Of a stretch of DNA of 64,000 bases, positions 9,511 through 17,981 are shown piece by piece. Made by a program: the position numbers and the translations under genes. Under the pieces are notes generated by a model, which searched no databases, was not told where the DNA came from, and worked only from the letters and a program-made list of their open reading frames with translations. The DNA is from Brevibacterium sp. XM4083 (GTDB taxonomy: Bacteria; Actinomycetota; Actinomycetes; Actinomycetales; Brevibacteriaceae): assembly GCF_006489205.2 (NCBI RefSeq), contig NZ_VFYR02000001.1, forward strand, positions 124,001 through 188,000, read 5' to 3'. Each line of letters starts with the position of its first letter. Within the stretch, counting starts at the first letter, position 1.

Positions 9511-10193
9511 CGAGACCGGTGGTCCGCACAGTCACAGCGGTCGGCGCCGCCGCCTCCCTCCTGCTCAGCGGGTGCGCCGTCCTGCAGGTCCGCACCGCTG
9601 AACGCGACTCGGGGCCGCTCGCCGTCGGCGTCCAGGAGGAGCCGGGCGAGCCGACGGAGGAGCCGACCGGACCCACGGTCCCCGAGGGCATGGAGATGAA
9701 GTCGCACAACCTCGGCGCGGAATGCCCGGTCAATGTCAGCTTCGCGATCGGACCCGACTGGTTCGACGGCAGCAGCAGCCCGGCGTTCATCGTCTACAGC
9801 CGGGGGACGTCGCTGAACGACAGCGACGCCATCATCATCTCGTGCAATGAGGCCTTCGACGACTCACCCAAGGCGGTCGTCGACGGGAAGAAGCAGTACC
9901 AGTTCTCCGAACAGGGGTCGACGGTCAACGCCGAGCGCACCGGCTCGATCGGCTCGGGCTACTTCTGGACGTACCAGGCGGTGCTCGGGGAGAACGAGAT
10001 CTTCGCGATCAACCAGGAGCCGACCGTCATGTACGGCGCGACCCTGGGGTATCAGACGAACGGGCGCCTCGTGAACATCAGCGTCGAGATGCGCGCGCTG
10101 CAGACCGATGAGGCCGCCGCCGAGGACTTCAAGAAGATGCTGCCGACGCTCACCGTCGACGGCGAATCGGTGCCCTCACCGACCTTTAAATGA
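9507..10193 (+). CDS. Putative lipoprotein coupled to the Mrp/two-component operon
   Basis: 228-residue exported protein. The N-terminus has a twin-positive start, a hydrophobic stretch and the lipobox LLLSGC, so it should be lipid-anchored outside the membrane. A short acidic/Pro linker precedes a globular domain with two further Cys residues (in AECPV and IISCNEA). I do not recognise the family. It overlaps the kinase gene by four bases, so it may be an extracytoplasmic partner for a kinase that itself lacks a sensor domain; this is inference. A perfect 15-bp hairpin follows it. Confidence 0.8.
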   Translation: MTRPVVRTVTAVGAAASLLLSGCAVLQVRTAERDSGPLAVGVQEEPGEPTEEPTGPTVPEGMEMKSHNLGAECPVNVSFAIGPDWFDGSSSPAFIVYSRGTSLNDSDAIIISCNEAFDDSPKAVVDGKKQYQFSEQGSTVNAERTGSIGSGYFWTYQAVLGENEIFAINQEPTVMYGATLGYQTNGRLVNISVEMRALQTDEAAAEDFKKMLPTLTVDGESVPSPTFK

Positions 10194-10264
10194 GCTGACG
10201 GCAGCGGCGACTGCACCGGGCGACTGCCGACGCCCGGCCTACCGGGCGGCTGCGACCGCACCGC

Positions 10265-10304
10265 GCGACCGCACCGGGCGACCGCCAGTGCCCGGTGCGG
10301 TCGC
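10265..10304. terminator. Perfect 15-bp inverted repeat between convergent genes
   Basis: Arms 10265-10279 and 10290-10304 are exact inverted repeats (15 bp, all but three G/C) around a 10-base loop. It lies between the end of the Mrp-linked lipoprotein gene (+) and the end of the MFS gene (-), so it probably terminates both. No U-tract is present, as is common in actinobacteria. Confidence 0.75.
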
Positions 10305-10319
10305 AGGGCACCTGCCGTC

Positions 10320-11720
10320 CTACCGGCGCGAGCTCTCGAGGCCTGTCGGCCACTTCGCGCCGTTGGCCCAGTAAGCGGAGATCTCCGAGAGGTCGCGGCC
10401 CTTCGTCTCCGGGGCGAAGCGGAAGACGAAGAGGAACGCGAGTACGGAGAGCGCACCGAAGACGAGGAAGACGCCCGCACCGCCGATGAGCTCGAGCAGC
10501 CCGGGGAAGAACTGGGCGACGATCGCATTGGCGACGAGGTCCGCGGTGAGCATGAGCGAGGCGCCGAGCGCCCGGTACTTCGCGGGGAAGGTCTCACCCG
10601 CGTAGACCCAGACGAGCGAGCCGAAGCCGAACGTGTAGCCCATCGTGAACGCGATGATGCCGATGACGCCGAAGACCGTGCCCCCGGTCGTGCTGCCCGC
10701 TTCGCCGCCGAGGCTGAAGGTGAGGACGAGGACGACGGTCGAGACGATCATCACCCCGATGCCGGTGAGCAGCACCGGCCGCCGCCCGAAGCGGTCGACG
10801 ATGAACATCGAGACGATGACGGCGGCCAGCGCGAAGGTCTGGACGATCGCCGGCAGACCGAGCAGTGCGCCGTAGCCGCTGAAGCCCATCGACTCGAAGA
10901 TCGAGGGCGCGTAGTAGATCGTCGCGTTGATGCCGGTGATCTGAATGAAGAAGCCGAGACCGATGACGAAGAGCGTGGCCTTGAGCAGGTGGCCGCGGAA
11001 CATCTCGACGAGGCGGCCGCTCTCCTGGTTGAGCTCGGTGCGGATCTGCCCGAGATCCCGGTCGACGTCGCGGTCCGGATCGAGCGCACGGAGGGCATCG
11101 GCCGCCTCGGCGTCGCGTCCCTTGAGCATGAGCCAGTGCGGGGTCTCCCGGACCTTGAGCAGCAGGAGGAAGACGATCGCCGCGGGCACGGCGGCGAGCC
11201 CGAGCATGAGACGCCACGATTCGATGAGCGCGAGTCCCCAGCACACGAGGTAGCCGGCGATGATGCCGATGACGGTCGTCACCTGGTAGGCGACGAGGAG
11301 GCCGCCGCGGACGTTCGTCGGGGAGGACTCGGCGATGAAGACGGGGACGACGGCCAGGGCGATGCCGATCGCGACGCCGAGGAGGAGGCGGGCGAGGAGC
11401 AGGGACACGTAGCCGGGGGCGAAGCCGGAGATGACGGAGAAGACGATGTAGCCGGCGGCGATGAGGAACATCGACTTCTTGCGGCCGATCGCGTTCGACA
11501 GCGGGCCGCCGATGATCGCGCCGACGATCTGACCGATGACGACCGCGGTCGCGAGCCCGCCGAGCTCGGCGCTGCTCAGCCCCAGGTCGCCTTCGAGGAA
11601 GAGGAGGGCGCCGGCGATGTTGGAGATGTCGTACCCGTACGTGATGCCGAGCGCGACGGCTGCGAACGCGACGATCGTGACGAGCCGCGGTGCCCGCCCT
11701 AGGTCGGAGAGGAATGCCAC
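10320..11720 (-). CDS. MFS sugar porter (sugar/H+ symporter family)
   Basis: 466-residue transporter with about 12 hydrophobic helices of the sugar porter subfamily (GalP/XylE/AraE type). Family marks visible are GYDISNIAGA in helix 1, GRKKSMF and GRRPVLL after helices 2 and 8, and PETKGR near the C-terminus. The GTG start at 11720 follows an AAGGAG site eight bases upstream. It is divergent from the amino-sugar catabolic operon, with 119 bp between them, so it is the likely entry route for that pathway's sugar. Exact substrate cannot be read from sequence. Confidence 0.9.
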   Translation of the reverse strand: MAFLSDLGRAPRLVTIVAFAAVALGITYGYDISNIAGALLFLEGDLGLSSAELGGLATAVVIGQIVGAIIGGPLSNAIGRKKSMFLIAAGYIVFSVISGFAPGYVSLLLARLLLGVAIGIALAVVPVFIAESSPTNVRGGLLVAYQVTTVIGIIAGYLVCWGLALIESWRLMLGLAAVPAAIVFLLLLKVRETPHWLMLKGRDAEAADALRALDPDRDVDRDLGQIRTELNQESGRLVEMFRGHLLKATLFVIGLGFFIQITGINATIYYAPSIFESMGFSGYGALLGLPAIVQTFALAAVIVSMFIVDRFGRRPVLLTGIGVMIVSTVVLVLTFSLGGEAGSTTGGTVFGVIGIIAFTMGYTFGFGSLVWVYAGETFPAKYRALGASLMLTADLVANAIVAQFFPGLLELIGGAGVFLVFGALSVLAFLFVFRFAPETKGRDLSEISAYWANGAKWPTGLESSRR

Positions 11721-11804
11721 GTGACTGCTCCTTTGCGAGAAATGAATCTAAGCAAACCGTACATGAATACTATCCCCATGGTGGGAAATATGCCATGATA
11801 ATGA

Positions 11805-11817
11805 TTGATTGAATCAA
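11805..11817. promoter_or_regulatory. Candidate operator of the amino-sugar locus
   Basis: TTGATT-G-AATCAA, a perfect 6-1-6 inverted repeat in an AT-rich 119-bp divergent promoter region between the MFS gene and the sis operon. It lies 23 bp upstream of the SIS gene start. The DeoR-family regulator encoded in the operon is the obvious candidate to bind it, but that is inference. Confidence 0.5.
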
Positions 11818-11839
11818 AAAACGATCAGGAGAATGAGCA

Positions 11840-12769
11840 ATGGCCAGTGGTGGCGCGTTCATGGCGGAGGAGCTCCGCAGTCAGCCGGACATGTGGGAGA
11901 CCACCCTGTCCCACCCCGTCGCCGAGGCGGCTGTCCCGGCCGACGGCGAGCGGATCGCCGTCATCGGGTGCGGATCGTCATGGTTCGGCTCGCAAGTCTA
12001 TGCGAACCTCCGCGAAGCAGCGGGGCAGGGGGAGACCGATGCCTTCACGGCGAGCGAGTACCCCTTCGACCGCGCGTATGACCGCGTCGTCGCGATCTCC
12101 CGCTCGGGAACGACGACCGAGGTCATCGACACCCTCGCCCGCCTCGACGGGTCCGTGCCGGTGACCGCGATCGTCGGCGGTGCCGACACTCCGATCGCCG
12201 AGGCGGCCACCGACGTCATCGCGCTCGACTTCGCCGACGAGCGCTCCGTCGTCCAGACGCGCTTCGGCACCTCGACGATGGCCCTGCTGCGGGCGTGGGC
12301 GGGGGACGCCGCGGCGGTCGACCAGGCGATCGGCCAGGCGCGGACCGTCCTCGAGGGCATCTCCGCCGACTTCACCGAGGTCGACCCGGCGATCCTCGAC
12401 GACGCCCTCATCGATGCCGAGCAGTTCAGCTTCCTCGGCATGGGCTGGACCTGGGGCGTGGCCAATGAGGCGGCGCTCAAGCTGCGCGAGTCCGCACAGG
12501 CGTGGACGGAGTCGTACTCCTCGATGGAGTACCGGCACGGGCCCATCGCGATCGCCGCCCCGGGTCGGGTGACCTGGCAGTTCGGTGAGGCCCCCGAGGG
12601 GCTCGCCGCGCAGGTCGAGGCCACGGGCGCCCGCTTCGTCGAGGCCGACCGGGATCCTCTGGCCGACCTCGTCCGCCTCCACGCGCTCGCGCTCATCAAG
12701 GCCCGCCGCCTCGGCGTCGACCCCGACCATCCGCGCTCGCTGACCCGCTCCGTCGTCCTCGACCGATGA
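11840..12769 (+). CDS. SIS-domain sugar-phosphate isomerase/deaminase (AgaS-like)
   Basis: 309-residue protein with two tandem SIS domains resembling the isomerase half of GlmS and AgaS. Sugar-phosphate loop motifs are CGSSWFGS near residue 38 and SRSGTTTEV near residue 88; the second domain has MGWTWGVANEAALKLRE and EYRHGPI. In an amino-sugar operon its likely job is deamination/isomerisation of galactosamine-6-P or glucosamine-6-P to the ketose phosphate. AGGAG precedes the ATG. First gene of a six-gene run; overlaps the ROK kinase gene by four bases. It could also be a fructoselysine-type deglycase, but the nagA and tagatose-type genes favour an amino sugar. Confidence 0.82.
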   Translation: MASGGAFMAEELRSQPDMWETTLSHPVAEAAVPADGERIAVIGCGSSWFGSQVYANLREAAGQGETDAFTASEYPFDRAYDRVVAISRSGTTTEVIDTLARLDGSVPVTAIVGGADTPIAEAATDVIALDFADERSVVQTRFGTSTMALLRAWAGDAAAVDQAIGQARTVLEGISADFTEVDPAILDDALIDAEQFSFLGMGWTWGVANEAALKLRESAQAWTESYSSMEYRHGPIAIAAPGRVTWQFGEAPEGLAAQVEATGARFVEADRDPLADLVRLHALALIKARRLGVDPDHPRSLTRSVVLDR

Positions 12770-13713
12770 CGACGCGGGAGGAGATCCACCGGGTCGCTGC
12801 CGGCCAGAGCCTCGGCCCGGGTCCCGTCGCGCTCGCCGTCGACGTCGGAGGCACGGGGATGAAGGCGGTGCTCTTCGACTCCGCCGGCCGGTTCGTCGAC
12901 GCGATCACCGCCCCGACCCCGGAGTGCACGGACACCGCCGCCGGTGAGGTCGTCGACGTCGTCGCGGACTTCCGTGACCGGTTCGCCGCCGATCATCCGG
13001 ACCATCCGATCGCCGAGGCGGCCGTCGTCCTTCCCGGGATCGTCGACGAGGCGACGGGGACCGGAGTGTTCTCGGCGAACCTCGGATGGCGAGACGTCCC
13101 GTTCGCGGCGATCCTCACCGAGCGCCTCGGCGTGCCGGTGACCGTCTCCCACGATGTGCGCTCGGCCGGGCGCGCGGAGTTCGCCTTCGCCGAGGCGATG
13201 CCGGCCAACGCGGCGATGGTGACGATCGGCACGGGGATCGCCGCGGCGATCATGGTCGAGGGCACGCTCGTGTCCGCGGGCGGCTTCGCCGGCGAGGTCG
13301 GGTTCACCGAGGTCACCGTCGACATCGCCGACGGCGTGTTCCGCGGTCCCATCGAGCACATCTCCTCGGCCGCCTCGATCGCCAGGCGCTATACGGCGCG
13401 CAGCCGCCGCGAGGTCTCGGGCTCGCTCGGGGTGCTCGAGGCGATGCACGCTGGCGATCCGATCGCCGCTGCGGTGTTCGCCGAGGCGGTCGACGCCCTC
13501 GGAGCGATGTGCGCACAGCTCGTCGCGGTCGTCGCGCCCGAGGTCATCGTCTTCGGCGGCGGTCTCTCGAGCGCCGACGAGCTCCTCGACGGCGTCGACG
13601 CCGCGCTGCGCTCACGACTCGACTTCCACCGTCCCCCGCACATCCGGCGGGCCGGTCTCGGTCCGGTCGCCGGCCTCATCGGGGCGGGCCTGCTCACCCG
13701 AGGGCACGCATGA
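12766..13713 (+). CDS. ROK-family sugar kinase lacking the zinc motif
   Basis: 315-residue ROK (repressor/ORF/kinase) protein without an HTH, so a kinase rather than a repressor. The ATP loop is DVGGTGMK (Asp26), the catalytic Asp is probably D130 in SHDVRSAGR, and MVTIGTGIAAA binds phosphate. In most bacterial ROK kinases an ExGH motif and a CxCGxxGCxE motif bind zinc; here the ExGH position reads EVGF (residues 177-180) and the Cys cluster is absent, so this is a zinc-less variant. The operon suggests GalNAc or GlcNAc kinase activity. Overlaps both neighbours by four bases. Confidence 0.87.
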   Translation: MTTREEIHRVAAGQSLGPGPVALAVDVGGTGMKAVLFDSAGRFVDAITAPTPECTDTAAGEVVDVVADFRDRFAADHPDHPIAEAAVVLPGIVDEATGTGVFSANLGWRDVPFAAILTERLGVPVTVSHDVRSAGRAEFAFAEAMPANAAMVTIGTGIAAAIMVEGTLVSAGGFAGEVGFTEVTVDIADGVFRGPIEHISSAASIARRYTARSRREVSGSLGVLEAMHAGDPIAAAVFAEAVDALGAMCAQLVAVVAPEVIVFGGGLSSADELLDGVDAALRSRLDFHRPPHIRRAGLGPVAGLIGAGLLTRGHA

Positions 13714-14981
13714 CCGCGGGCAGCCCGTCGCAGGATGCAGCGCCGACGGTCGTCGTGCTCACGCTCAGTCCGGCGCTCGACTGCACGCTCACCGTCCCCC
13801 GGCTCGACCGGGGGCGCACGCATCGTGCGGGACCGGCCGCCGAGGTGCTCGGCGGCAAGGGCGTCAACGTCGCCCGCGTGCTCGCCGCCCTCGGAGTGCC
13901 GTCGGTCGCCTTCGGTCCCGTCGCCCGCGAGCACTGGCCGACCGCGGGCGACGCGGAGACGGTGCGGTGGGCGCTCACCGACACTCCGGCACCGCTGCGC
14001 CGCAGCATCGCCGTCATCGAGGACTCGGGGCGTGCGACGCTCATCAACGAGACCGCCCACCCGCATCCGGCGCACGTGTGGGCAACGCTGCGCTCCGGAG
14101 TCGAAGCCCGACTGCGCGAGCCGGGCCTGCGGGTCCTCGTCATCTCCGGGTCGACCCCGGACGACTGTCCCGCCGATCTCGTGCCCGGGCTCATCACCGC
14201 CGCGCACGCGGCCGGGATCACGGTCATCGTCGACACCTCGGCGACCGGCCTCCTCGCCGCCGCCGAGGCGGGCGCCGACTGGGTCAAACCCAACGACGAG
14301 GAGCTGCGCGAGCTCTTCGCCGACGACGCCGACACCGAGCGCGCGAAGTGCGCGGCGGCGTTCGAGCGGGCGTTCTCACCCGGCACGGCGCGTGCCGGTG
14401 CCCGCCTCAGCGACACGTCGATCGCCGTCGCCGCGGGCGGCGATCCCGTGCTCCGCGGCGCCGGTCGCCTCATCGCCGCCGGCGCCCGTCACGTCCTCGT
14501 CTCCCGCGGAGCCGACGGTATGGACCTCGTCGATGCGACCGGTCCGCGCCGCCGGGCACGGCTCGCCCGCACCCTGCACGGCAATCCGACCGGGGCCGGG
14601 GATGCGGCCGTCGCCGCGCTGGCCTGGACGCTCGCCGCCCGCGAGGCCGGGATCGAGGGGAGCGGCGGGGACGCCGGGGCGGGAGCCGACGCCGGGGACG
14701 ACGTCGCGCGGGAGTCCGCGGGCGACCACCTCGGCGATGCGGAGATCGGCGTGCTGCTCACGCGCGCGGTCGCGGTCTCGGCCGCCGCCGTGCTCATGCC
14801 GCAGGCCGGGCAGATCCACCAGCGGTGGCGCGACTTCGGCCATCAGGTCATCACCGAGGACATTCCCGATCCCGCGCCGGGAACGCCCCCGGCGCCGGCA
14901 CCTGCGGCCATCGTTTCCACGGCAACCGCTGCGGCCCCGACGACCACCCCGACCCCTCACACTGACGGAGCGAGACCATGA
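13710..14981 (+). CDS. PfkB-family sugar kinase (tagatose-6-phosphate kinase / 1-phosphofructokinase type)
   Basis: 423-residue ribokinase-superfamily kinase. The N-terminal half shows TLSPALDCT and GGKGVNVARVLAALG, typical of the LacC/FruK branch; the C-terminal motif NPTGAGDA carries the catalytic Asp near residue 297. The family norm is about 310 residues; the extra length comes from an inserted Gly/Asp-rich loop near residue 320 and a Pro/Thr-rich C-terminus. The ATG at 13710 sits in an ATGA overlap with the ROK gene; the open frame extends far upstream but only as a shadow of the ROK gene. With the next gene it would form the tagatose-6-P to triose-phosphate branch. Confidence 0.88.
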   Translation: MTAGSPSQDAAPTVVVLTLSPALDCTLTVPRLDRGRTHRAGPAAEVLGGKGVNVARVLAALGVPSVAFGPVAREHWPTAGDAETVRWALTDTPAPLRRSIAVIEDSGRATLINETAHPHPAHVWATLRSGVEARLREPGLRVLVISGSTPDDCPADLVPGLITAAHAAGITVIVDTSATGLLAAAEAGADWVKPNDEELRELFADDADTERAKCAAAFERAFSPGTARAGARLSDTSIAVAAGGDPVLRGAGRLIAAGARHVLVSRGADGMDLVDATGPRRRARLARTLHGNPTGAGDAAVAALAWTLAAREAGIEGSGGDAGAGADAGDDVARESAGDHLGDAEIGVLLTRAVAVSAAAVLMPQAGQIHQRWRDFGHQVITEDIPDPAPGTPPAPAPAAIVSTATAAAPTTTPTPHTDGARP

Positions 14982-15934
14982 CGAAGGCAGCGACGACGGA
15001 TCTCCTCGCCGCACTCGGGCGCAGTGCCTCGGAGGCGACGACCCCCGGCCAGGCCGGCACAACAGGCACCCCCGCCTCGCCGGTCTCGGCCGCCGCCCTC
15101 GCCCCCGCCTCGGCGATCGGCGCGTTCAACGTCATCACTCTCGAATCGGCCGAGGCGATCGCAGCCGGCGCCGAGTCCGCCGGGCGCCCGGTCATCATGC
15201 AGATCTCCGAGAACTGCGTGAGATACCACGGGGCCCTCGCGCCGATCGCCGGGGCGACGCTCGCGATCGCCGCCGCCGCGAGCGTGCCCATCGCCGTCCA
15301 CCTCGACCATGCGACGGATCTCTCGCTCGTCGACGAGGCGCTCGAGCTCGGGTTCGACTCCGTGATGTACGACGGCGCCCATCTGCCCTACGCGGAGAAC
15401 TGCGCGACGACCGCTGAGGTGGTCCGCCGTGCCCACCGCCGCGGCATCGGCGTCGAGGCCGAACTCGGGGAGATCGGCGGCAAGGACGGCGCCCATGCTC
15501 CGGGCGTGCGCACCGATCCCGCCGAGGCGGTCGACTTCGCGGCCGCGACCGGCGTCGATGCGCTCGCCGTCGCCGTCGGCAGCTCCCATGCCATGCTCGA
15601 GCGCACGAGTCGTCTCGACCTCGACCTCATCACCCGGCTCGCCGCCGCGGTCCCCGTGCCGCTGGTCCTCCACGGCTCCTCGGGGGTTCCCGACGCTGAG
15701 CTCGAGCGGGCGATCGGGGCGGGCATGGCGAAGATCAACGTCTCGACTCATCTGGGTTCCGTCTTCACGGGAGCGGTGCGGGAGACCCTCGCGGTCGACC
15801 CGCGCCTCGTCGACCCGCGCAAGTACCTCGCGCCCGGGCGTGAGGCCTTCGCCGCCGAGGTCACCCGTCTGCTCGCGCTGTTCACCGAGGCGAGGGCGCA
15901 TAGACCGCTTGCCAAACCCGCACGCGAGGCTTGA
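14978..15934 (+). CDS. Class II fructose/tagatose-bisphosphate aldolase family protein
   Basis: 318-residue zinc-dependent aldolase family member. Visible marks: GAFNV near the start of the domain, HLDHA near residue 107 (metal-binding His), EAELGEIGGKDG near residue 160, VGSSHAM (usually GTxHG), LHGSSG and KINVST. An Ala/Thr/Pro-rich 40-residue N-terminal extension precedes the domain. Together with the PfkB kinase it should split tagatose- or fructose-1,6-bisphosphate into triose phosphates; context favours the tagatose (GatY/KbaY) role. Overlaps the PfkB gene by four bases; ten bases separate it from the deoR-type gene. Confidence 0.88.
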   Translation: MTKAATTDLLAALGRSASEATTPGQAGTTGTPASPVSAAALAPASAIGAFNVITLESAEAIAAGAESAGRPVIMQISENCVRYHGALAPIAGATLAIAAAASVPIAVHLDHATDLSLVDEALELGFDSVMYDGAHLPYAENCATTAEVVRRAHRRGIGVEAELGEIGGKDGAHAPGVRTDPAEAVDFAAATGVDALAVAVGSSHAMLERTSRLDLDLITRLAAAVPVPLVLHGSSGVPDAELERAIGAGMAKINVSTHLGSVFTGAVRETLAVDPRLVDPRKYLAPGREAFAAEVTRLLALFTEARAHRPLAKPAREA

Positions 15935-15944
15935 GAGTGGCACT

Positions 15945-16748
15945 ATGAGCACGCGCGAAGACCGCCTCGACCGCATTCTCGGTCGCCTCGACCGGGAGGG
16001 CACGGTCGGCGTCGACGCGCTCAGCGAGGAGCTCGGCGTCTCGCTCGCGACGATCCGCCGGGACCTCGACCTGCTCGAGGAGCGGCGCCTGCTCGAGCGC
16101 ACCCACGGCGGTGCGACCCGCAAGAACGTCAACTACGACCTGTCCCTGCGCTACAAGGAGGCGGCCGCCACGGAGGCGAAGGCCGCGATCGCGCGCGCCG
16201 CGGTCGCCCAGATCAGCCCCGGCACCGCCGTCGGCCTCTCCGGGGGGACGACGACGTTCCAGGTCGCCGATGCCATCAGCGAACGCGACGACCTCGTCAG
16301 CGACCTCACGGTCGTGACGAACGCCGTCAACGTCGCCCACAAGCTCGCGGTGCACCCGGGCATCAAGGTCGTCGTCTGCGGCGGCATCATCAACCCCTCG
16401 AGCTTCGAACTCGTCGGCTCCTTCGTCGACTCGGTGCTCGCGAGCATCTGGCTCGACCTCGCGTTCATCGGGGTGCACGCGTTCTCGGCCGGTGCCGGCG
16501 TGATGACCGTCAACGAGGCCGAAGCGCACGTCAACCGGCTCATGGCGCAGCGTGCACAGCGGGCGGTCGTCGTCGCCGATTCCTCGAAGTACGGCAGGCG
16601 CTCGTTTGCCTCGGTGGGCGGGGCGGACGTGTTCGCGTCGATCATCACCGACGACGGCCTCGGCGCCGAGGCGGTCACGGAGCTCACCGCCGCCGGCTTC
16701 GACGTCGACCTTGCGGTGACGGACGGCCCGACAGGAGGAACACGGTGA
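15945..16748 (+). CDS. DeoR-family transcriptional regulator
   Basis: 267-residue sugar-responsive repressor. The N-terminal HTH_DeoR domain shows the signature ELGVSLATIRRDLDLLEE and RTHGGA; the C-terminal DeoR sensor domain (about residues 80-240) has GLSGGTTTFQVA and the VVADSSKYG motif. The ATG at 15945 was chosen because the HTH starts just after it and no sensible protein precedes it in frame. It sits inside the operon it probably controls, and the inverted repeat in front of the operon is the likely target. The sugar-phosphate ligand is unknown. Confidence 0.92.
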   Translation: MSTREDRLDRILGRLDREGTVGVDALSEELGVSLATIRRDLDLLEERRLLERTHGGATRKNVNYDLSLRYKEAAATEAKAAIARAAVAQISPGTAVGLSGGTTTFQVADAISERDDLVSDLTVVTNAVNVAHKLAVHPGIKVVVCGGIINPSSFELVGSFVDSVLASIWLDLAFIGVHAFSAGAGVMTVNEAEAHVNRLMAQRAQRAVVVADSSKYGRRSFASVGGADVFASIITDDGLGAEAVTELTAAGFDVDLAVTDGPTGGTR

Positions 16749-17935
16749 CGGATCCCCTTCCCGACGTCGTCGTCCATAACGCCGTCATCCTCGACAGTGA
16801 CCCGGCGACGTTCTCGACCGACTTCGCCGACACGTGGATCGCCGTCGCCGACGGCATCGTCGTCGACCGCGGTCGGGGCGTGATGTGGCACCAGTGCGCG
16901 AGCCCGGCGACGCGGATCATCGACGCCGAAGGCGCCTACCTCGCCCCCGCGTTCGTCGACATCCACACCCACGGCGGCGGTGGGCACAACGTCGAGGACG
17001 GCCCCGACCACCTCGGCGCGATTCTCGACGTCCACCGCGCCCACGGCACCCGCGCGCTCGTCCTCTCCCATGTCTCCGACACGATCGCCGGGCTCGCGGA
17101 GTCGCTGCGGGTGGGGGCGGGGCTCGTGCGGGAGAATCCCGCAGTCCTCGGACTCCACGCCGAAGGCCCGTTTCTCTCCCCGGACTTCAGGGGCGCGCAC
17201 TCCCCGGAGGTGCTCACCGCTCCCACCCCGGAGGCGGTCGAGACCATCCTCGCGGCCGCGGACGGGCAGCTCGCCCAGGTCACCCTCGCACCCGAACTGC
17301 CCGGTGCGCCCGAGGCGATCGCCCGCTTCGTCGCAGCCGGGGTGGCCGTGGCCGTCGGCCACACCGCCGCCGACTACGCGGAGACGATGCGGGCCTTCGA
17401 GGCGGGGGCGAGCATCCTCACGCACGCGTTCAACGGGATGCCCGGCATCCACCACCGCAGCCCGGGTCCCATCCTCGCCGCCCTCGACGCCCCGCACGTC
17501 ACGCTCGAACTCATCAACGACGGCATCCACGTCCAGGCCCCGGCCGCGCGGCTGATCACGGGGCTCGCGCCCGGTCGCGTCGCCCTCATCACCGATGCCA
17601 TGGCGGCCACCGGGATGGGCGACGGGGACTATGTGCTCGGCAGTCTGCCGGTGCGGGTCGAGGATTCGGTGGCCCGGGTCAGGGCCGCTGACGGCTCGGT
17701 CGGGTCGATCGCCGGATCGACGCTGACCATGGACGATGCCGTGCATCGGGCCGTCGCCGAGGTGGGGATGAGTCCGATCGCCGCCGCCCAGGCCGCGGGG
17801 CTGACTCCCCTGCGGGCGCTCGGTCGTCTCGCCCCCGACGTCCACAGCCTCCTGCGGGTGGGCCAACCCGCTGACTGCGTCCTCCTCGACGCCGACATGC
17901 GGGTGACGACCGTGTGGATCGGGGACCGGCGCTGA
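16745..17935 (+). CDS. nagA: N-acetylglucosamine/N-acetylgalactosamine-6-phosphate deacetylase
   Basis: 396-residue amidohydrolase that removes acetate from the 6-phosphate of GlcNAc or GalNAc in the cytoplasm. Visible residues: H74 and H76 (DIHTHGGG), metal-binding E140 (HAEGPF), H206 (GHTAADY), H227 (THAFNGM), catalytic D284 (ITDAMAATG), all as in the NagA/AgaA family. GTG start in a GTGA overlap with deoR, with AGGAGGA upstream. Last gene of the six-gene run. The presence of PfkB and class II aldolase partners rather than nagB makes the Aga (galactosamine) role at least as likely as NagA. Confidence 0.93.
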   Translation: MTDPLPDVVVHNAVILDSDPATFSTDFADTWIAVADGIVVDRGRGVMWHQCASPATRIIDAEGAYLAPAFVDIHTHGGGGHNVEDGPDHLGAILDVHRAHGTRALVLSHVSDTIAGLAESLRVGAGLVRENPAVLGLHAEGPFLSPDFRGAHSPEVLTAPTPEAVETILAAADGQLAQVTLAPELPGAPEAIARFVAAGVAVAVGHTAADYAETMRAFEAGASILTHAFNGMPGIHHRSPGPILAALDAPHVTLELINDGIHVQAPAARLITGLAPGRVALITDAMAATGMGDGDYVLGSLPVRVEDSVARVRAADGSVGSIAGSTLTMDDAVHRAVAEVGMSPIAAAQAAGLTPLRALGRLAPDVHSLLRVGQPADCVLLDADMRVTTVWIGDRR

Positions 17936-17981
17936 GGATCCGGTTGCCCGGCGGAGCCGATGTCGTGGGAGGATGGTCGGC

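Noticed and set aside
13086..13709. Long N-terminal extension of the PfkB frame
   Set aside because: Entirely inside the ROK kinase gene in another frame, with Arg-rich shadow composition; the ATGA overlap marks the true start.
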